In this document: piece after piece, positions 15,802 through 25,772 of the stretch
Position numbering within the stretch: the stretch's first letter is position 1
How the letters are laid out: each line of letters opens with the position of its first letter
Origin: Bifidobacterium pullorum DSM 20433
Lineage (GTDB): Bacteria > Actinomycetota > Actinomycetes > Actinomycetales > Bifidobacteriaceae
Assembly (NCBI RefSeq): GCF_000771405.1
Contig: NZ_JDUI01000001.1
Location: forward strand, 186,001-250,000
Reading direction: 5' to 3'
Length of the DNA stretch: 64,000 bases
Notes under the pieces: model-generated
What the model was told of the DNA's origin: nothing
Databases searched by the model: none
The model's input: only the letters and a program-made list of their open reading frames with translations
Program-made: the position numbers and the translations under genes

Positions 15802-17445
15802 CTACCGGGTATTCCCGGCATCCGCACACAACGCGCCGAACAGTCCGGCCGCATCACACGATTCCTCCACGGCCTGTTCGCATCGATCTCGGTTATACGC
15901 CAACGGGTCCGTGCAATCCAGTGTACGCAATCCCGAGGGCAGGCTCGCATCACGGACCGTCAGCTGGGACCACGATGCGGCCACCGTCTGTTCGGGGTAG
16001 CGCCGCACCAGCATGGCGCGCAGCCATGCGCGGGTGTCGGAGGGCGGTTCGGTCGCCGCCTGTTCCACCCGCTCCCGTCCGTCCAGATGCGTGATGGACG
16101 CCGACAGTCGCTCTGTCAGCGATGTGCCGGGATCCAGCACCGCCCAAGCCAGGTCCAGCGCCGCCAGCCGCGGATCATCCCACCCGGCGGCCACCCCGGC
16201 CATGCCGGAACGTGCGTCCGCCGCCCCCGCGGAGCTTCCGCCCGCATGCCGCTTACGGCGGTAGCGTTCCATCAGCTGCCATTTGAGCAGCCATTCGATC
16301 CGTGATGCCTCGTCGCGCATCGTCAGACGGGCATCGTCACCGGCGTGGCGCATGGCGGCCACATCAGCCAGTGCCTGGCCCCACATCGCCATGACCCTCG
16401 CCGTCGATTTGTCCGGCCACAACGGCTCCCCGCGGTTGTCGGTACCGTATACCGCGGCGGCGAGCCGGTAGACGGCGCCGCGCAGACGCACCTGCATGTT
16501 CCACGCGTCGGTGCACCTTCCCGATTCCAGGGCCAGCGGGGCGGACAGCGTCAGGTCGCGGGAGACCGTGTGCAGCGCTTCGACCGGATCGGCCAGCATC
16601 AGCCCGTCCATCAGCGAGTCGAAATCGGTGCCGGATTCGTCCAGATGTTCCAGCAGCCACAGGATCATCGATGTAGTGCCGAGTTTGAGCAGCTGCGGCA
16701 CGTCCATGCGGTTCGCGTCGCCGACGATGACGTGCAGGCGGCGATGGTCCGCCGTGCTGTGCGATTCGTCGCGGGTGTTGATGATCGGCCGGTCGAACGT
16801 GGTCTGCAATCCCACGCGCATGTGGATGTAGTCGGCGCGCTGGCTCAGCTGGAACCCGGCCTGTTCGCCGCGTTCGCCCAGGCCCACGCGGCCCGATCCG
16901 GCATAGATCTGCCGGCTGACCAGGTGGGCCGTCATCAGCGCCGTGACACGCTCGAACGGCACGGCGCGGTCCATCATGTAGTTCTCGTGTGTCCCCCAGC
17001 TGGCCCCTTTGCCGTCCACGTTGTTGCGGTGCAGTTCGATGACGGCGTCGGCGGTGGATGCGCGGCGGGCGGCTTCGGCCATGATCAGGTCTCCGGCATG
17101 GTCGTAGCGCACCGCGTCGAACGGATCGGTGGTCTCCGGCGACGAGTATTCGGGATGGGCATGGTCGACGTAGACGCGGCCGCCGTTGGGGGCGATGACG
17201 TTGACGATCTGCAGCTGCGGCTCGTCGGTCAGCATGTCCGGGCGCGCGGCGGCACGGGGCAGGCGATGCCCGCGCGCGTCGTTGACCGGATCCTCCCCCC
17301 GGTAGTCCCACCGGATATGCGAGGTGGCGGGGTCGGCGGCGGCCGCCACCACATCGAAGGACAGGCGCACCGGGTTGTACCGGTCCGCACCACGCCGGGA
17401 GACGGCGTATTCGGTTTCCGTGCCCATGACACGACGTACGCTCAT
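15802..17445 (-). CDS. dop: Dop: deamidase/depupylase of Pup
   Basis: 547 residues, homologous to PafA. In other actinobacteria Dop deamidates Pup-GGQ and removes Pup from conjugates. The catalytic N-terminus VMGTETEYAVSRRGADRY and the nucleotide-binding stretch ELHRNNVDGKGASWGTHENYMM are present, as is GRVGLGERGEQAGFQLSQRADY. The region after the first strand (about 25-70) corresponds to the Dop-specific loop absent from PafA. A GGAGG-like site sits over the end of arc, 13 bases away, so the two are cotranscribed. As Pup here ends in GGE, depupylation is the more relevant activity. Confidence 0.93.
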   Translation of the reverse strand: MSVRRVMGTETEYAVSRRGADRYNPVRLSFDVVAAAADPATSHIRWDYRGEDPVNDARGHRLPRAAARPDMLTDEPQLQIVNVIAPNGGRVYVDHAHPEYSSPETTDPFDAVRYDHAGDLIMAEAARRASTADAVIELHRNNVDGKGASWGTHENYMMDRAVPFERVTALMTAHLVSRQIYAGSGRVGLGERGEQAGFQLSQRADYIHMRVGLQTTFDRPIINTRDESHSTADHRRLHVIVGDANRMDVPQLLKLGTTSMILWLLEHLDESGTDFDSLMDGLMLADPVEALHTVSRDLTLSAPLALESGRCTDAWNMQVRLRGAVYRLAAAVYGTDNRGEPLWPDKSTARVMAMWGQALADVAAMRHAGDDARLTMRDEASRIEWLLKWQLMERYRRKRHAGGSSAGAADARSGMAGVAAGWDDPRLAALDLAWAVLDPGTSLTERLSASITHLDGRERVEQAATEPPSDTRAWLRAMLVRRYPEQTVAASWSQLTVRDASLPSGLRTLDCTDPLAYNRDRCEQAVEESCDAAGLFGALCADAGNTR

Positions 17446-17458
17446 GTCTCCGCCCCTC

Positions 17459-19015
17459 CTATGCCGTCGGTCCGTCGGAGGCCGGGCGGATGCGGGTCAC
17501 GCCCCCGGATTCCAGTCCGGTGATCCGAGACCATTGCGTCGGATCCGCGTCCAGGATGGAATCCGTGGTTTCCTGGAACTCCTCCTGCGCGGCCTTGCCC
17601 AGCATGTCGACGTTCAACGCCACGGCGGCCCCGGTTTCGATCGAGGCCTTGACCGCGCGTGTCTTGGCGCGGTCCACGATGTTCCTGAGCATGGCGCCGG
17701 AGACCACGTCGGCCAGATGGACGGCATGCCATTGGCCGTGCTCGTCACAGACGTCGCACACATGCCGGTGTTCGTCGCGCGCGTAGATGTCGCCGACCAG
17801 CACACGGGCCAGGGCGTCCGCGTCCACGCCGTGTTCCAGCGGCAGGTCGTCGGTCAGGTAATGGCGGATGATGTCGGACGCCTGCTGCGGGCCCGGACGG
17901 TCCACGCGGATCTTCACGTCCAGACGGCCGGGGCGCAGCACGGCCGGGTCGATCATGTCCACCCGGTTCGAGGCGCCGATGACCATCACGTTGTCCAGTT
18001 GCTCCACGCCGTCCAGTTCGGCCAGGAACTGCGGCACGATGGTGGTCTCCACGTCGCTGGAGACGCCCGAGCCGCGGGTGCGCAGCAGCGAGTCCATCTC
18101 GTCGATGAACACGATGACGGGCCGTCCGGTGGCGGCGCGTTCACGGGCGCGGGCGAAGATCATGCGGATGAGCCGTTCCGATTCGCCGACGAACTTGTTG
18201 AGCAGTTCGGGGCCCTTGACCGACAGGAACACACCGCCGGCCTGCGTTCCCTCGGCGAGCATGTGCGCCACGGCCTTGGCGATCAGCGTCTTGCCGTTGC
18301 CCGGAGGGCCGTACAGCAGCACGCCCTTGGGCGGTTTCAGATTGTAGCGTTCGAACAGTTCGCGATGCAGGAACGGCAGCTGCACGGCGTCGCGGATGCG
18401 CCCGATCTGCTCGTCGAGGCCGCCGATGTCCGCAAAGGTCACGTCCGGGGTCTCCTCCAGCACCAGATCGGCGTCATCCTCGCCGGGCAGCAGTTCCAGC
18501 GCCAGCCGGCAGGAAGGATCCACCGTCACGCGGTCCGCGGGGTTGATGCTCATGCCGGCGAGCGCGGTCGAGCGACGGACCAGGACGGGGTTGCCCGCGT
18601 TGTCCGTCACGATCAGGCGGCCGTCGTCAAGCGTCTGCGCCACGCGGCGCACGGGGCCGACGCCGTCCATGTCGCGCTGGTCGACCAGCACCATGTTCTC
18701 GTTGAGCAGTACGGTGCGTCCCGGTTCGAGTCCGGCCGGGTTCAGCGATGCGGCTATGGGCACGATCATGCGCCGGGTGCCGGCGATGACCTCGGCGCTG
18801 GCGTGGCGGACGCCGTCCTCGTCGATATGGCTGCCGTCCACGCGCACCATGGTGGCGAAGCTCAACGGGGGCCGGGTGATCTGGCTGATCTGGGATTTGG
18901 CTTTCGCCAGTTCCTTGCCGGCACGGGTCAGTGCTTCGGCCAGCGCATGGTTGCGTGCCATGAGCCGGTCGTTCAACGCCGCCAGATCCTGCGGCGGCTG
19001 CGCATCCTGCGTCAT
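17459..19015 (-). CDS. arc: AAA ATPase ARC (Mpa-type proteasome-associated ATPase)
   Basis: 518 residues. An N-terminal coiled coil (about 10-50), which in the family binds Pup, is followed by two OB-fold interdomain segments and one AAA domain with Walker A GPPGNGKT near 235-242, Walker B VIVFIDEMDS near 298-307 and the arginine-finger region after it. The C-terminus ends in ...RIRPASDGPTA and lacks the QYL-type tail that docks on the 20S proteasome. No prcB or prcA gene lies in the locus. The enzyme presumably unfolds pupylated proteins or disassembles complexes without degradation, as proposed for Corynebacterium. The start overlaps the stop of the DedA gene. Confidence 0.93.
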   Translation of the reverse strand: MTQDAQPPQDLAALNDRLMARNHALAEALTRAGKELAKAKSQISQITRPPLSFATMVRVDGSHIDEDGVRHASAEVIAGTRRMIVPIAASLNPAGLEPGRTVLLNENMVLVDQRDMDGVGPVRRVAQTLDDGRLIVTDNAGNPVLVRRSTALAGMSINPADRVTVDPSCRLALELLPGEDDADLVLEETPDVTFADIGGLDEQIGRIRDAVQLPFLHRELFERYNLKPPKGVLLYGPPGNGKTLIAKAVAHMLAEGTQAGGVFLSVKGPELLNKFVGESERLIRMIFARARERAATGRPVIVFIDEMDSLLRTRGSGVSSDVETTIVPQFLAELDGVEQLDNVMVIGASNRVDMIDPAVLRPGRLDVKIRVDRPGPQQASDIIRHYLTDDLPLEHGVDADALARVLVGDIYARDEHRHVCDVCDEHGQWHAVHLADVVSGAMLRNIVDRAKTRAVKASIETGAAVALNVDMLGKAAQEEFQETTDSILDADPTQWSRITGLESGGVTRIRPASDGPTA

Positions 19016-19716
19016 TCGCTCCGTTCGCCTCCGTTTCGTCGGTTCCTCATCAGATTACGCGCCCAACGGGCGACGAACGCCACGATGACCACGATGAAGA
19101 CGACGATGACGATGTCCTCGAAGATGTTGAGCGCCCCCAGGATGGAACACCACTGGTCGCCCAGCAGGTATCCGGCCGTCACGAGAATCGTGTTCCAGAC
19201 CGCCGATCCGAGCAGCGTCCAGCCGGTGAAGGTCAGGAAGTTCATCCGGTTGAATCCGGCCGGGATCGAGATCAGCGAACGGACCACGGGGATGACTCGG
19301 CCGATCAGCACCGACCAGTGACCGTACTTGGTGAACCAGCGGTCGGCCTTGTCCACGTCGCCGCGGTCCACGCCGGGGATCTTATCCACGGCGCGGTGGA
19401 TGCGGTGCAGGCCCACCCAGCGGGAGATGCCGTACAGCGCCCAGGCGCCGAGCACCGATCCCACGGTGGCCCAGACGATCGCCTCGACCAGGTTGAAGCT
19501 GCCGCGCGCGGCGGTGAAACCGGCCAACGGCAGGATGACCTCGCTGGGAATCGGGGGGAAGATCGATTCCAAGGCGATGGCGAACGCCACACCGATGCCC
19601 CCGACCGTATCCATGACCGAGACCAGCCAATCCGTGATCGCGCCGATGATGCCGCCCTCGTTGGTCTCACATAACGGGGCCGCGGCGGCAAGAACAGAAA
19701 AATCCATACCGGCCAT
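19012..19716 (-). CDS. DedA-family membrane protein
   Basis: 234 residues with several membrane helices and the family core ALESIFPPIPSEVILPLAGFTAARG (about 48-72; E and the PPIPSE motif are the diagnostic part) and GRVIPVVRSLISIPAG near 150. DedA/SNARE-associated proteins act in lipid transport, including undecaprenyl-phosphate recycling in some members. The ATG at 19716 is the first; a second lies at 19707. It shares 4 bases with the arc start, so it leads the arc-dop operon. It is divergent from serB with only 29 bases between starts, so the promoters overlap. Confidence 0.9.
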   Translation of the reverse strand: MAGMDFSVLAAAAPLCETNEGGIIGAITDWLVSVMDTVGGIGVAFAIALESIFPPIPSEVILPLAGFTAARGSFNLVEAIVWATVGSVLGAWALYGISRWVGLHRIHRAVDKIPGVDRGDVDKADRWFTKYGHWSVLIGRVIPVVRSLISIPAGFNRMNFLTFTGWTLLGSAVWNTILVTAGYLLGDQWCSILGALNIFEDIVIVVFIVVIVAFVARWARNLMRNRRNGGERSE

Positions 19717-19745
19717 TGTCCCAACGATTGCAGAAAATCGACAGT

Positions 19746-20417
19746 ATGCCCGAAGAAACTTTGCAACCCCTTGACGAGCCGACGCTAACCCAGCCCGGGC
19801 TGCTGGTCATGGATGTGGATTCCACGCTGATCGACGAGGAGGTCATCGACCTGCTGGGCGACGCCGCCGGAGTGGGCGATCGCGTGGCGCGGATCACGGC
19901 CCGCGCCATGGCCGGGGAATTGGATTTCGCTCAGGCGCTGCGCGCCCGTGTGGCGCTGTTGCAGGGTTTGCCGGCATCGGTGTTCGATGAGGTCCGTGCC
20001 GGCGTCCATTTCACCAACGGCGCGCTGGCGTTGATCGGCACGCTGCACGGGCACGGGTGGACGGTCGGCGTGGTGTCCGGCGGATTCCACGAGGTGGTGG
20101 ATGATCTGGTCGCCGACGCCGGCATCGACCACGCGTTGGCGAACCGCCTGGAAGTGGTGGACGGCGTGCTGACCGGGCGCGTGGTGGGCCCGATTGTGAC
20201 CCGTGATCTCAAGCGACGGTCGCTGGTCTCATGGGCACAGTCCGACGGCGTGCCGATGCGCCAGACCGTTGCCCTGGGCGACGGTGCGAACGACATCCCG
20301 ATGATCCTTGAGGCCGGGCTCGGCGTGGCGTTCTGCGCCAAACCGGCGGTGCGCGCCGCGGCGCCCCATGCCATCGACGAGCGTGACCTGACGCGCGTGC
20401 TGGATCTGCTGCGCTGA
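19746..20417 (+). CDS. serB: phosphoserine phosphatase
   Basis: Dephosphorylates O-phosphoserine in the last step of serine synthesis. 223 residues, HAD superfamily: nucleophile motif DVDSTL at about residues 24-29, motif II VVSGGF near 110, Lys at DLKRRS near 156 and GDGANDIPMI near 181-190. The Asp-x-Asp-Ser-Thr form is typical for SerB. The ACT-type regulatory domain found in longer SerB proteins is absent. The ATG at 19746 has no good ribosome binding site and may be leaderless. An upstream TTG in frame would overlap the DedA start and is not preferred. Confidence 0.93.
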   Translation: MPEETLQPLDEPTLTQPGLLVMDVDSTLIDEEVIDLLGDAAGVGDRVARITARAMAGELDFAQALRARVALLQGLPASVFDEVRAGVHFTNGALALIGTLHGHGWTVGVVSGGFHEVVDDLVADAGIDHALANRLEVVDGVLTGRVVGPIVTRDLKRRSLVSWAQSDGVPMRQTVALGDGANDIPMILEAGLGVAFCAKPAVRAAAPHAIDERDLTRVLDLLR

Positions 20418-20469
20418 TACGGCGTCCGTCACGGGCGGAATGCCGATGACGGGCGCCCGGGACTCGTCA

Positions 20470-21435
20470 TCAGGCGCAGTATGCGGCCTCGCCCAGCCGG
20501 GCGCCGCGCGCCCAGTCGGCGGCGCGCATCGCCTTCTTGCCCTGCGCCTTGACCTCGGTCAGTTCCAGCGGATCGCTGGCAGTGCCGACCCAGACGTTCT
20601 TCTTGCCGACGCGCAGCATGCCCGGCTTGAGATCCGTCGGCACGGCGGGATGCGTCATATCGGCCGGACGTGCGGCGAGCACATGCAGGACGACCGGCTC
20701 GGCATCGCCCTGCGCATGCAGCTCGCACCAGGCGCCGGGGTTGGGCGTGCAGGCGCGGATCTGCCGGTCCACGGCGAACACCGGCACGTCGAAACGGATG
20801 CGGGCGTCCTCCACGGTGATCTTCTCGGCCTTCTCATAGGCCCCCTGCAGTTGTTCGACCGGCACGATCCGGCCTTCCGCCATGCCCAGCAGCGCGGAGG
20901 CCAGCAGATGCGAGCCGTCCTCGGCCAGACGGGCCAGCAGTTCGCCCGAGGTCTCATGGGCGCCGATCGAAACCGTGGATTGGGCCAGAATCGGGCCGGC
21001 GTCCATGCCGCGGGTGATGCGGAACACCGTGGCGCCGGTCACGTCGTCACCCGCCCAAATGGCGCGCTGCACCGGTGCGGCGCCACGCCACTGCGGCAGC
21101 AATGAGAAATGCAGGTTGTACCAGCCCATCGGCAAGGCGTCGAGCACATCCTGCTTGAGCAGCCTGCCGTAGGCCACCACGGCGGCGGCCTCGGCGCCGG
21201 TGGCGGTCAGCTCGGTGAGGAACGTCTCCTCCCCCGGGTCGGATTCGATGACCGGCAGTCCCAGTTCCAAGGCCGCCTGCTTGACCGGACTGGGCATCAG
21301 CCTGCGGCCGCGCCCGGTCGGCGCATCCGGCCGGGTCAGCACGGCCACCACTTCGAAATGCTCGGCATCACCGGCCAGCGCCCGCAACGAGGGCACCGCC
21401 ACCTCGGGAGTGCCTGCGAACAGCACCTTCACCAT
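20470..21435 (-). CDS. fmt: methionyl-tRNA formyltransferase
   Basis: Formylates initiator Met-tRNA with 10-formyl-THF. About 321 residues. The N-terminal strand [16 protein letters not shown] and the catalytic region [20 protein letters not shown] (about 107-126) with Asn/His, followed by the Asp in GMDAGPIL, are as in the family; the C-terminal OB-like domain follows. AAGGAG upstream favours the ATG at 21435 (6-base spacing) or the adjacent one at 21438, rather than an earlier in-frame Met. It is on the same strand as the HAD gene and priA, a common priA-fmt neighbourhood. Confidence 0.95.
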   Translation of the reverse strand: MVKVLFAGTPEVAVPSLRALAGDAEHFEVVAVLTRPDAPTGRGRRLMPSPVKQAALELGLPVIESDPGEETFLTELTATGAEAAAVVAYGRLLKQDVLDALPMGWYNLHFSLLPQWRGAAPVQRAIWAGDDVTGATVFRITRGMDAGPILAQSTVSIGAHETSGELLARLAEDGSHLLASALLGMAEGRIVPVEQLQGAYEKAEKITVEDARIRFDVPVFAVDRQIRACTPNPGAWCELHAQGDAEPVVLHVLAARPADMTHPAVPTDLKPGMLRVGKKNVWVGTASDPLELTEVKAQGKKAMRAADWARGARLGEAAYCA

Positions 21436-21499
21436 CATCGACTCCTTACGTTCATGACTCCGCCACCATTCCACGTCTCAAGGACGTGCCGCGTAGGTC

Positions 21500-22204
21500 T
21501 CAGACCACAGCCGGGATGTCCACGCCCGCTTCGATCAGCACGTCACGCAGCCGGCGTGGGTCGCTGAACCGGATGCCGCGGATGCCCGCGGCGTTCGCCC
21601 CGACGATGTTCATGGCCTTGTCGTCGATGAACACGGCGGTCGACGGTTCGATGCCGAACTCATGCAGCGCATACTCGTAGATGTCACGATGCGGCTTGCG
21701 CAGCCTCACATATCCGGAGACCACCTTGCCGTCCAACCGCTGCAGGATCGGGCAGCATTCCTCGGCGATCGGGTAGAGCTCCTTCTCCCAGTTCGACAGC
21801 CCCCACACGCCGATGCCCGCGGCCTTCAGATCGTCGACGAGCACGCGTGCGCCGGGCACGACGCCGGTCAGCGAGTCGCGGAAGTTCGCCACATAGTATT
21901 CCAGGATGTCGGCCCATTCGTCCCCATGCGTGCGGCGCATCCACGCGATGGCCTCCTCATGCGGCGCGCCGCCGTCCATCATGTCGTTGGCGTCGTAGAA
22001 CCCCGAGACGTCGTTGTCGAGGAAGCGTTCCACGGTCCGCTCGCTGTACCGGGGCACCAACACGGCCGCCGGATCCCAGTAGATCAGCACGTTGCCGAAA
22101 TCGAAGATCACGTTCTCGATCGGCTTGCCCGCGGCCTCGGACGCCGCATCGTCGGCGACCATCACGTCGTAGTCCATCTCCGGTTCGCCCGGCCATCCCT
22201 TCAC
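21500..22204 (-). CDS. HAD-superfamily phosphatase (YihX-like)
   Basis: 234 residues. HAD motif I is IFDFGNVLIYWD near residues 33-44, motif II LSNWE near 137, the conserved Lys lies in RLRKPHRDIYEYAL near 168, and motif IV is VFIDDKAMNIVGA near 190. The FDFGNV form and the helical cap with DGGAPHEEAIAW are typical for subfamily IA3/YihX-like sugar-phosphate phosphatases; the substrate is unknown. Translation starts at a GTG behind an excellent AAGGAGG (5-base spacing). It lies between priA and fmt and is probably cotranscribed with them. Confidence 0.85.
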   Translation of the reverse strand: MKGWPGEPEMDYDVMVADDAASEAAGKPIENVIFDFGNVLIYWDPAAVLVPRYSERTVERFLDNDVSGFYDANDMMDGGAPHEEAIAWMRRTHGDEWADILEYYVANFRDSLTGVVPGARVLVDDLKAAGIGVWGLSNWEKELYPIAEECCPILQRLDGKVVSGYVRLRKPHRDIYEYALHEFGIEPSTAVFIDDKAMNIVGANAAGIRGIRFSDPRRLRDVLIEAGVDIPAVV

Positions 22205-22290
22205 GGCATCCTCCTTGCCATCGGTCTGCGTCGCCGTCCGGTTACGCCCGCACGGCGGTGTCCATCCCAGTCTAGCCGAGCCGGCTCCCG

Positions 22291-24516
22291 TCAGGTCAGG
22301 TCCTTCGGATCCAACTGGAAGCGCAGCTCCCCCGGCTCGCGCGCGGCCACATGCCTGGCGATTTCAACGCGCAGCCGTCTCGCCAGTTCGGCGCGTTGGG
22401 ACAACGGCACCCTGACCACCGCCTTGACCCGGTCCTGCGTGGCCTCCAGCTCACGCGCGTCGATCGTGCGCGGTTGCGCGATCGGCACCGGACCCCACAC
22501 CGACGGCATCTCACCCTGCGTGGTATCGACGACGGCAAGGTCGCCGCGGAACGCGCCGATATGCTCCAACGCCGTGCGTACCGCGTCCCGTCGTCCCCAT
22601 ACGCAGGCCGCGGCGGCCACGGGAGGCAGTCCGGTCTCGGCGCGTTCCGCCAGCTCCCGTTCGGCCAGCACCGTACCGTCCCACAACGCCAGCGACCTGG
22701 CCAGCACCGGATCCGTCTCACCCAATATCAGCGCCTGCCCGCCGCGGGAACGCGGCGCGCACATCGCCACGGCGCGCATCCACGCCGTCAGCGTGTCCAC
22801 GCGCGCGTCCACGCCCGTCTCGTACAGACTGGTCCAGGCGTCGAGAATCGCCACGGCACGGTATTCCGAGCGGCCCGGCGTATCGCCGCGCACCCTCGGT
22901 TCCGCACCCGGCGTGGCGATGACGATCATCGGGGTGCAGGCGATGTCCTCCACAATCCCCCGCGGCTGGTTCGGGCTCGAGGTGACGATCGGCACGTAAC
23001 GGAACAGTCCGCGCAGCTCCTGCGCCGTTCCCGCCGCACCGACGCGCACCACACGCATCCGCTCGCCGCCGCATCCGGGGCAATGCCAGCCGACCGCGGC
23101 GGCCCCGCACCACAGGCACCGGGCCACACCCTGCTGCGGCCGCGCCAACGGCCCCGTGCACCGCGGGCACCGCGCCCTGCGATGGCAGGCGGCGCAGCTC
23201 AACGCCTCGTTCACCCCGTCCCGGGGAATCGACAGCAGCACCGGGCCGTTTTCCAACGCCTTGGAAAGAATCGTGACCGCCGTATGCGGCACGCGGGCGC
23301 CGACCGTCGTATCCCCCAGTCGTCCCAACTCCTCACGGTTCAGCCAACGCACCCAGGGCATGCGGTCCTTGACCACGGACTGCAGCGGTCTGATCGACGT
23401 GCTGAACCCGCTGACCGGGGTCTGCGCCACATGATTCGCGCCGCATTCCCACTGGCTGATCGGGCTGCGCGCGTTCGCCATGGCGACGAACACGCCATCA
23501 TGGCTGCGGGCCCGCAGACGCAGGACGCCGCGGGCATGGGCGTACGGCATCATGCCGTCGGCGTTCTGATAGTCGATGTCCTCATAGATCAGGAACAGCG
23601 CCGGCCCCTCGACCGGCGCGTACATCGCCGCCCGTGTGCCGATGACGCACCGCACCCTGCCCGTGGCCACGGCCAGATACGCGCGATACCGTTCCGCGGG
23701 CGGCAATGCGGCGTTCAGCACGGCCACGTCGCCGTCAAACCCGCCATGCGACGCGCCGGTCCGTTCGAACATCCGCAGGCCCAACGCCGTCAGTTCGCGC
23801 GATAGGTCGTCCACCTCGCGCATGGTGGGCAGCACGATCACCACGGCCTTGCCGGCTGCGAGCGCGGTCGAGGCCATCCATCCGGCCAGCCGGCACCATT
23901 GCCCGGCACCCGGCAGCGGATCGAGGGCGAAGGCGCGGAACCGGCCGCCGTGCAACGCCTCATCCAATCCCTGCAGGCCGTCGTAGAGGGGGGTCAGCGT
24001 CCGGCGCAGTTCATCCGCCGCGCCGCGTCGGGCCTCGTCGTCGGCGCGCCCGTGCGCAGGGGAGGCGACCATGCGCTGCTCCTGCTCCACGCGGGCGACG
24101 CGCGGGGGCACCGCCAGCCGCAGGATGTTGGCGCGCGTGCCTCCGTAGGCGTCCGCGATCAGCGTGATGTCCTCGCGCATCGATGCCGGCACCAGCACGT
24201 CGGGGCCGAACACGCGTTCCAGATAGCGCAGCGACGAGGCCGGCGTATCGCTGCGGTCGGCCCGTTCCCACACCACGCCGTTGACGCGGCGCCCCCCGAA
24301 CCGCACGCGGACCAGCACGCCCGGGCGCACATCATCGGACTGCCGCTCGTCGATCAGGTAGTCGAAGGTCTGGCCCAGATGGGTGGCCTGCACATCAAGC
24401 ACGACGCGGGCGATCGGCCGCTCGGGGGCGGGAACGCGCTCCGCGGGCGCGCGTTTGCGGCGCTTGCGCGGTGCCAGACCGTCAAGCGCCAGCTGTTCGG
24501 CGTCCGCTGTGCTCAT
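22291..24516 (-). CDS. priA: primosomal protein N' (PriA), actinobacterial form without Walker A
   Basis: 741 residues. PriA reloads the replicative helicase at stalled forks. The N-terminal DNA-binding domain (VVLDVQATHLGQTFDYLID) and two zinc-binding Cys clusters (CAACHRRARCPRC and CLWCGAAAVGWHCPGC, about 445-490) are intact. The helicase core is eroded: where helicase motif I (GxTGSGKT) should be, the sequence reads AGQWCRLAGWMASTALAAGK, without the P-loop. The DEAH box is represented by IYEDIDY. This is the known actinobacterial state in which PriA keeps structure but probably not ATP-driven unwinding. It is upstream of the HAD gene and fmt on the minus strand. Confidence 0.9.
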   Translation of the reverse strand: MSTADAEQLALDGLAPRKRRKRAPAERVPAPERPIARVVLDVQATHLGQTFDYLIDERQSDDVRPGVLVRVRFGGRRVNGVVWERADRSDTPASSLRYLERVFGPDVLVPASMREDITLIADAYGGTRANILRLAVPPRVARVEQEQRMVASPAHGRADDEARRGAADELRRTLTPLYDGLQGLDEALHGGRFRAFALDPLPGAGQWCRLAGWMASTALAAGKAVVIVLPTMREVDDLSRELTALGLRMFERTGASHGGFDGDVAVLNAALPPAERYRAYLAVATGRVRCVIGTRAAMYAPVEGPALFLIYEDIDYQNADGMMPYAHARGVLRLRARSHDGVFVAMANARSPISQWECGANHVAQTPVSGFSTSIRPLQSVVKDRMPWVRWLNREELGRLGDTTVGARVPHTAVTILSKALENGPVLLSIPRDGVNEALSCAACHRRARCPRCTGPLARPQQGVARCLWCGAAAVGWHCPGCGGERMRVVRVGAAGTAQELRGLFRYVPIVTSSPNQPRGIVEDIACTPMIVIATPGAEPRVRGDTPGRSEYRAVAILDAWTSLYETGVDARVDTLTAWMRAVAMCAPRSRGGQALILGETDPVLARSLALWDGTVLAERELAERAETGLPPVAAAACVWGRRDAVRTALEHIGAFRGDLAVVDTTQGEMPSVWGPVPIAQPRTIDARELEATQDRVKAVVRVPLSQRAELARRLRVEIARHVAAREPGELRFQLDPKDLT

Positions 24517-24560
24517 GCAGTCCAGATTAGTGCAGCGGTTGCGCGCACGCGACCCGACGC

Positions 24561-25772
24561 CTACCGGATGGCGACCTTGAGCGCCTCGACCTTATCGGTG
24601 CGCTCCCAGGTGAAGTCGGCGTCCTCACGGCCGAAATGGCCGTAGGCGGCGGTTTTCGCGTAGATCGGACGCTTGAGGTCCAACTCGTCGATGATGGCGG
24701 CCGGCCGCAGGTCGAACACCTCACGCACCGCGTGCTGGATCTGTTCGCGGCTCACGCCTTGCTCGGTGCCGTACGTGTCCACGTTGATGCTCACCGGGTC
24801 GGCCACGCCGATCGCGTAGGCCACCTGCACCTCCACCTTGCGGGCCATGCCGGCGGCCACGATGTTCTTGGCCACCCAACGCGCCGCGTAGGCGGCGGAC
24901 CGGTCCACCTTGCTCGGGTCCTTGCCGGAGAACGCGCCGCCGCCATGATGAGCGGCACCGCCGTACGTGTCGACGATGATCTTGCGTCCGGTCAGCCCCG
25001 AGTCGGCCGCCGGGCCGCCCAGCACGAACGAACCGGTGGGATTGACCAGCAGACGGTAGCCGTCGTGCGCCACGCGATCGCCGCACACCTCATCCAGGAC
25101 CGGTTCGATGACGTGCCGGGCCAACTGGTCGGACAGCCATTCGCGAGTGGGTTCGGGATCGTGCTGCGTGGAGACCAGCACGGTATCGATGCGCACCGGA
25201 CGATCCCGGTCGTCGTATGCCACGGTCACCTGCGTCTTGCCGTCCGGACGCAGATACGGCACGATGCCCTGCTTGCGCACCTGGGCCAGCCGGTACGCCA
25301 GCCGGTGTGCCAGATGAATCGGCATCGGCATCAGCACGTCGGTCTCGTCGCAGGCGTAGCCGAACATCACGCCCTGGTCGCCCGCGCCCTGCGCCTGATA
25401 CCGTTCCTCACGGCTGGCCTTCGACTCCTGTTCGCGGTTCAGCCGCTCCACCCCCTGGTTGATCTCGGCGCTCTGCTCGGTCAACGACACCAGCACGCCG
25501 CAGGAGTCGGCATCGAGGCCCACGCGCGAGCTCGTGTATCCGATCCCGCGCACGGTGGAGCGCACGATGTTCTGGATGTCGCTGTACCCCTCGCTGGTCA
25601 CCTCGCCGAAGACGAAGAACTGTCCGGTGGTGGCGCAGGTCTCCACCGCCACATGCGAATGCGGATCCTGGCGCAGCATGTCGTCCAGAATCGCATCCGA
25701 GATCTGGTCGCAGATCTTGTCAGGATGGCCTTCGGTCACCGACTCCGCGGTAATCAATCTTGCTTCCCTCAT
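24561..25772 (-). CDS. metK: S-adenosylmethionine synthetase
   Basis: Makes S-adenosylmethionine from methionine and ATP. About 403 residues. All three family signatures are visible: [17 protein letters not shown] near residue 14, [14 protein letters not shown] near 130, and [19 protein letters not shown] near 265. AAGGAG lies 7 bases before the ATG at 25772 and 4 before the one at 25775; the frame is open upstream for 57 more codons but lacks family sequence. A leader of nearly 200 bases separates it from rpoZ, suggesting RNA-level control (see the leader entry). Confidence 0.96.
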   Translation of the reverse strand: MREARLITAESVTEGHPDKICDQISDAILDDMLRQDPHSHVAVETCATTGQFFVFGEVTSEGYSDIQNIVRSTVRGIGYTSSRVGLDADSCGVLVSLTEQSAEINQGVERLNREQESKASREERYQAQGAGDQGVMFGYACDETDVLMPMPIHLAHRLAYRLAQVRKQGIVPYLRPDGKTQVTVAYDDRDRPVRIDTVLVSTQHDPEPTREWLSDQLARHVIEPVLDEVCGDRVAHDGYRLLVNPTGSFVLGGPAADSGLTGRKIIVDTYGGAAHHGGGAFSGKDPSKVDRSAAYAARWVAKNIVAAGMARKVEVQVAYAIGVADPVSINVDTYGTEQGVSREQIQHAVREVFDLRPAAIIDELDLKRPIYAKTAAYGHFGREDADFTWERTDKVEALKVAIR

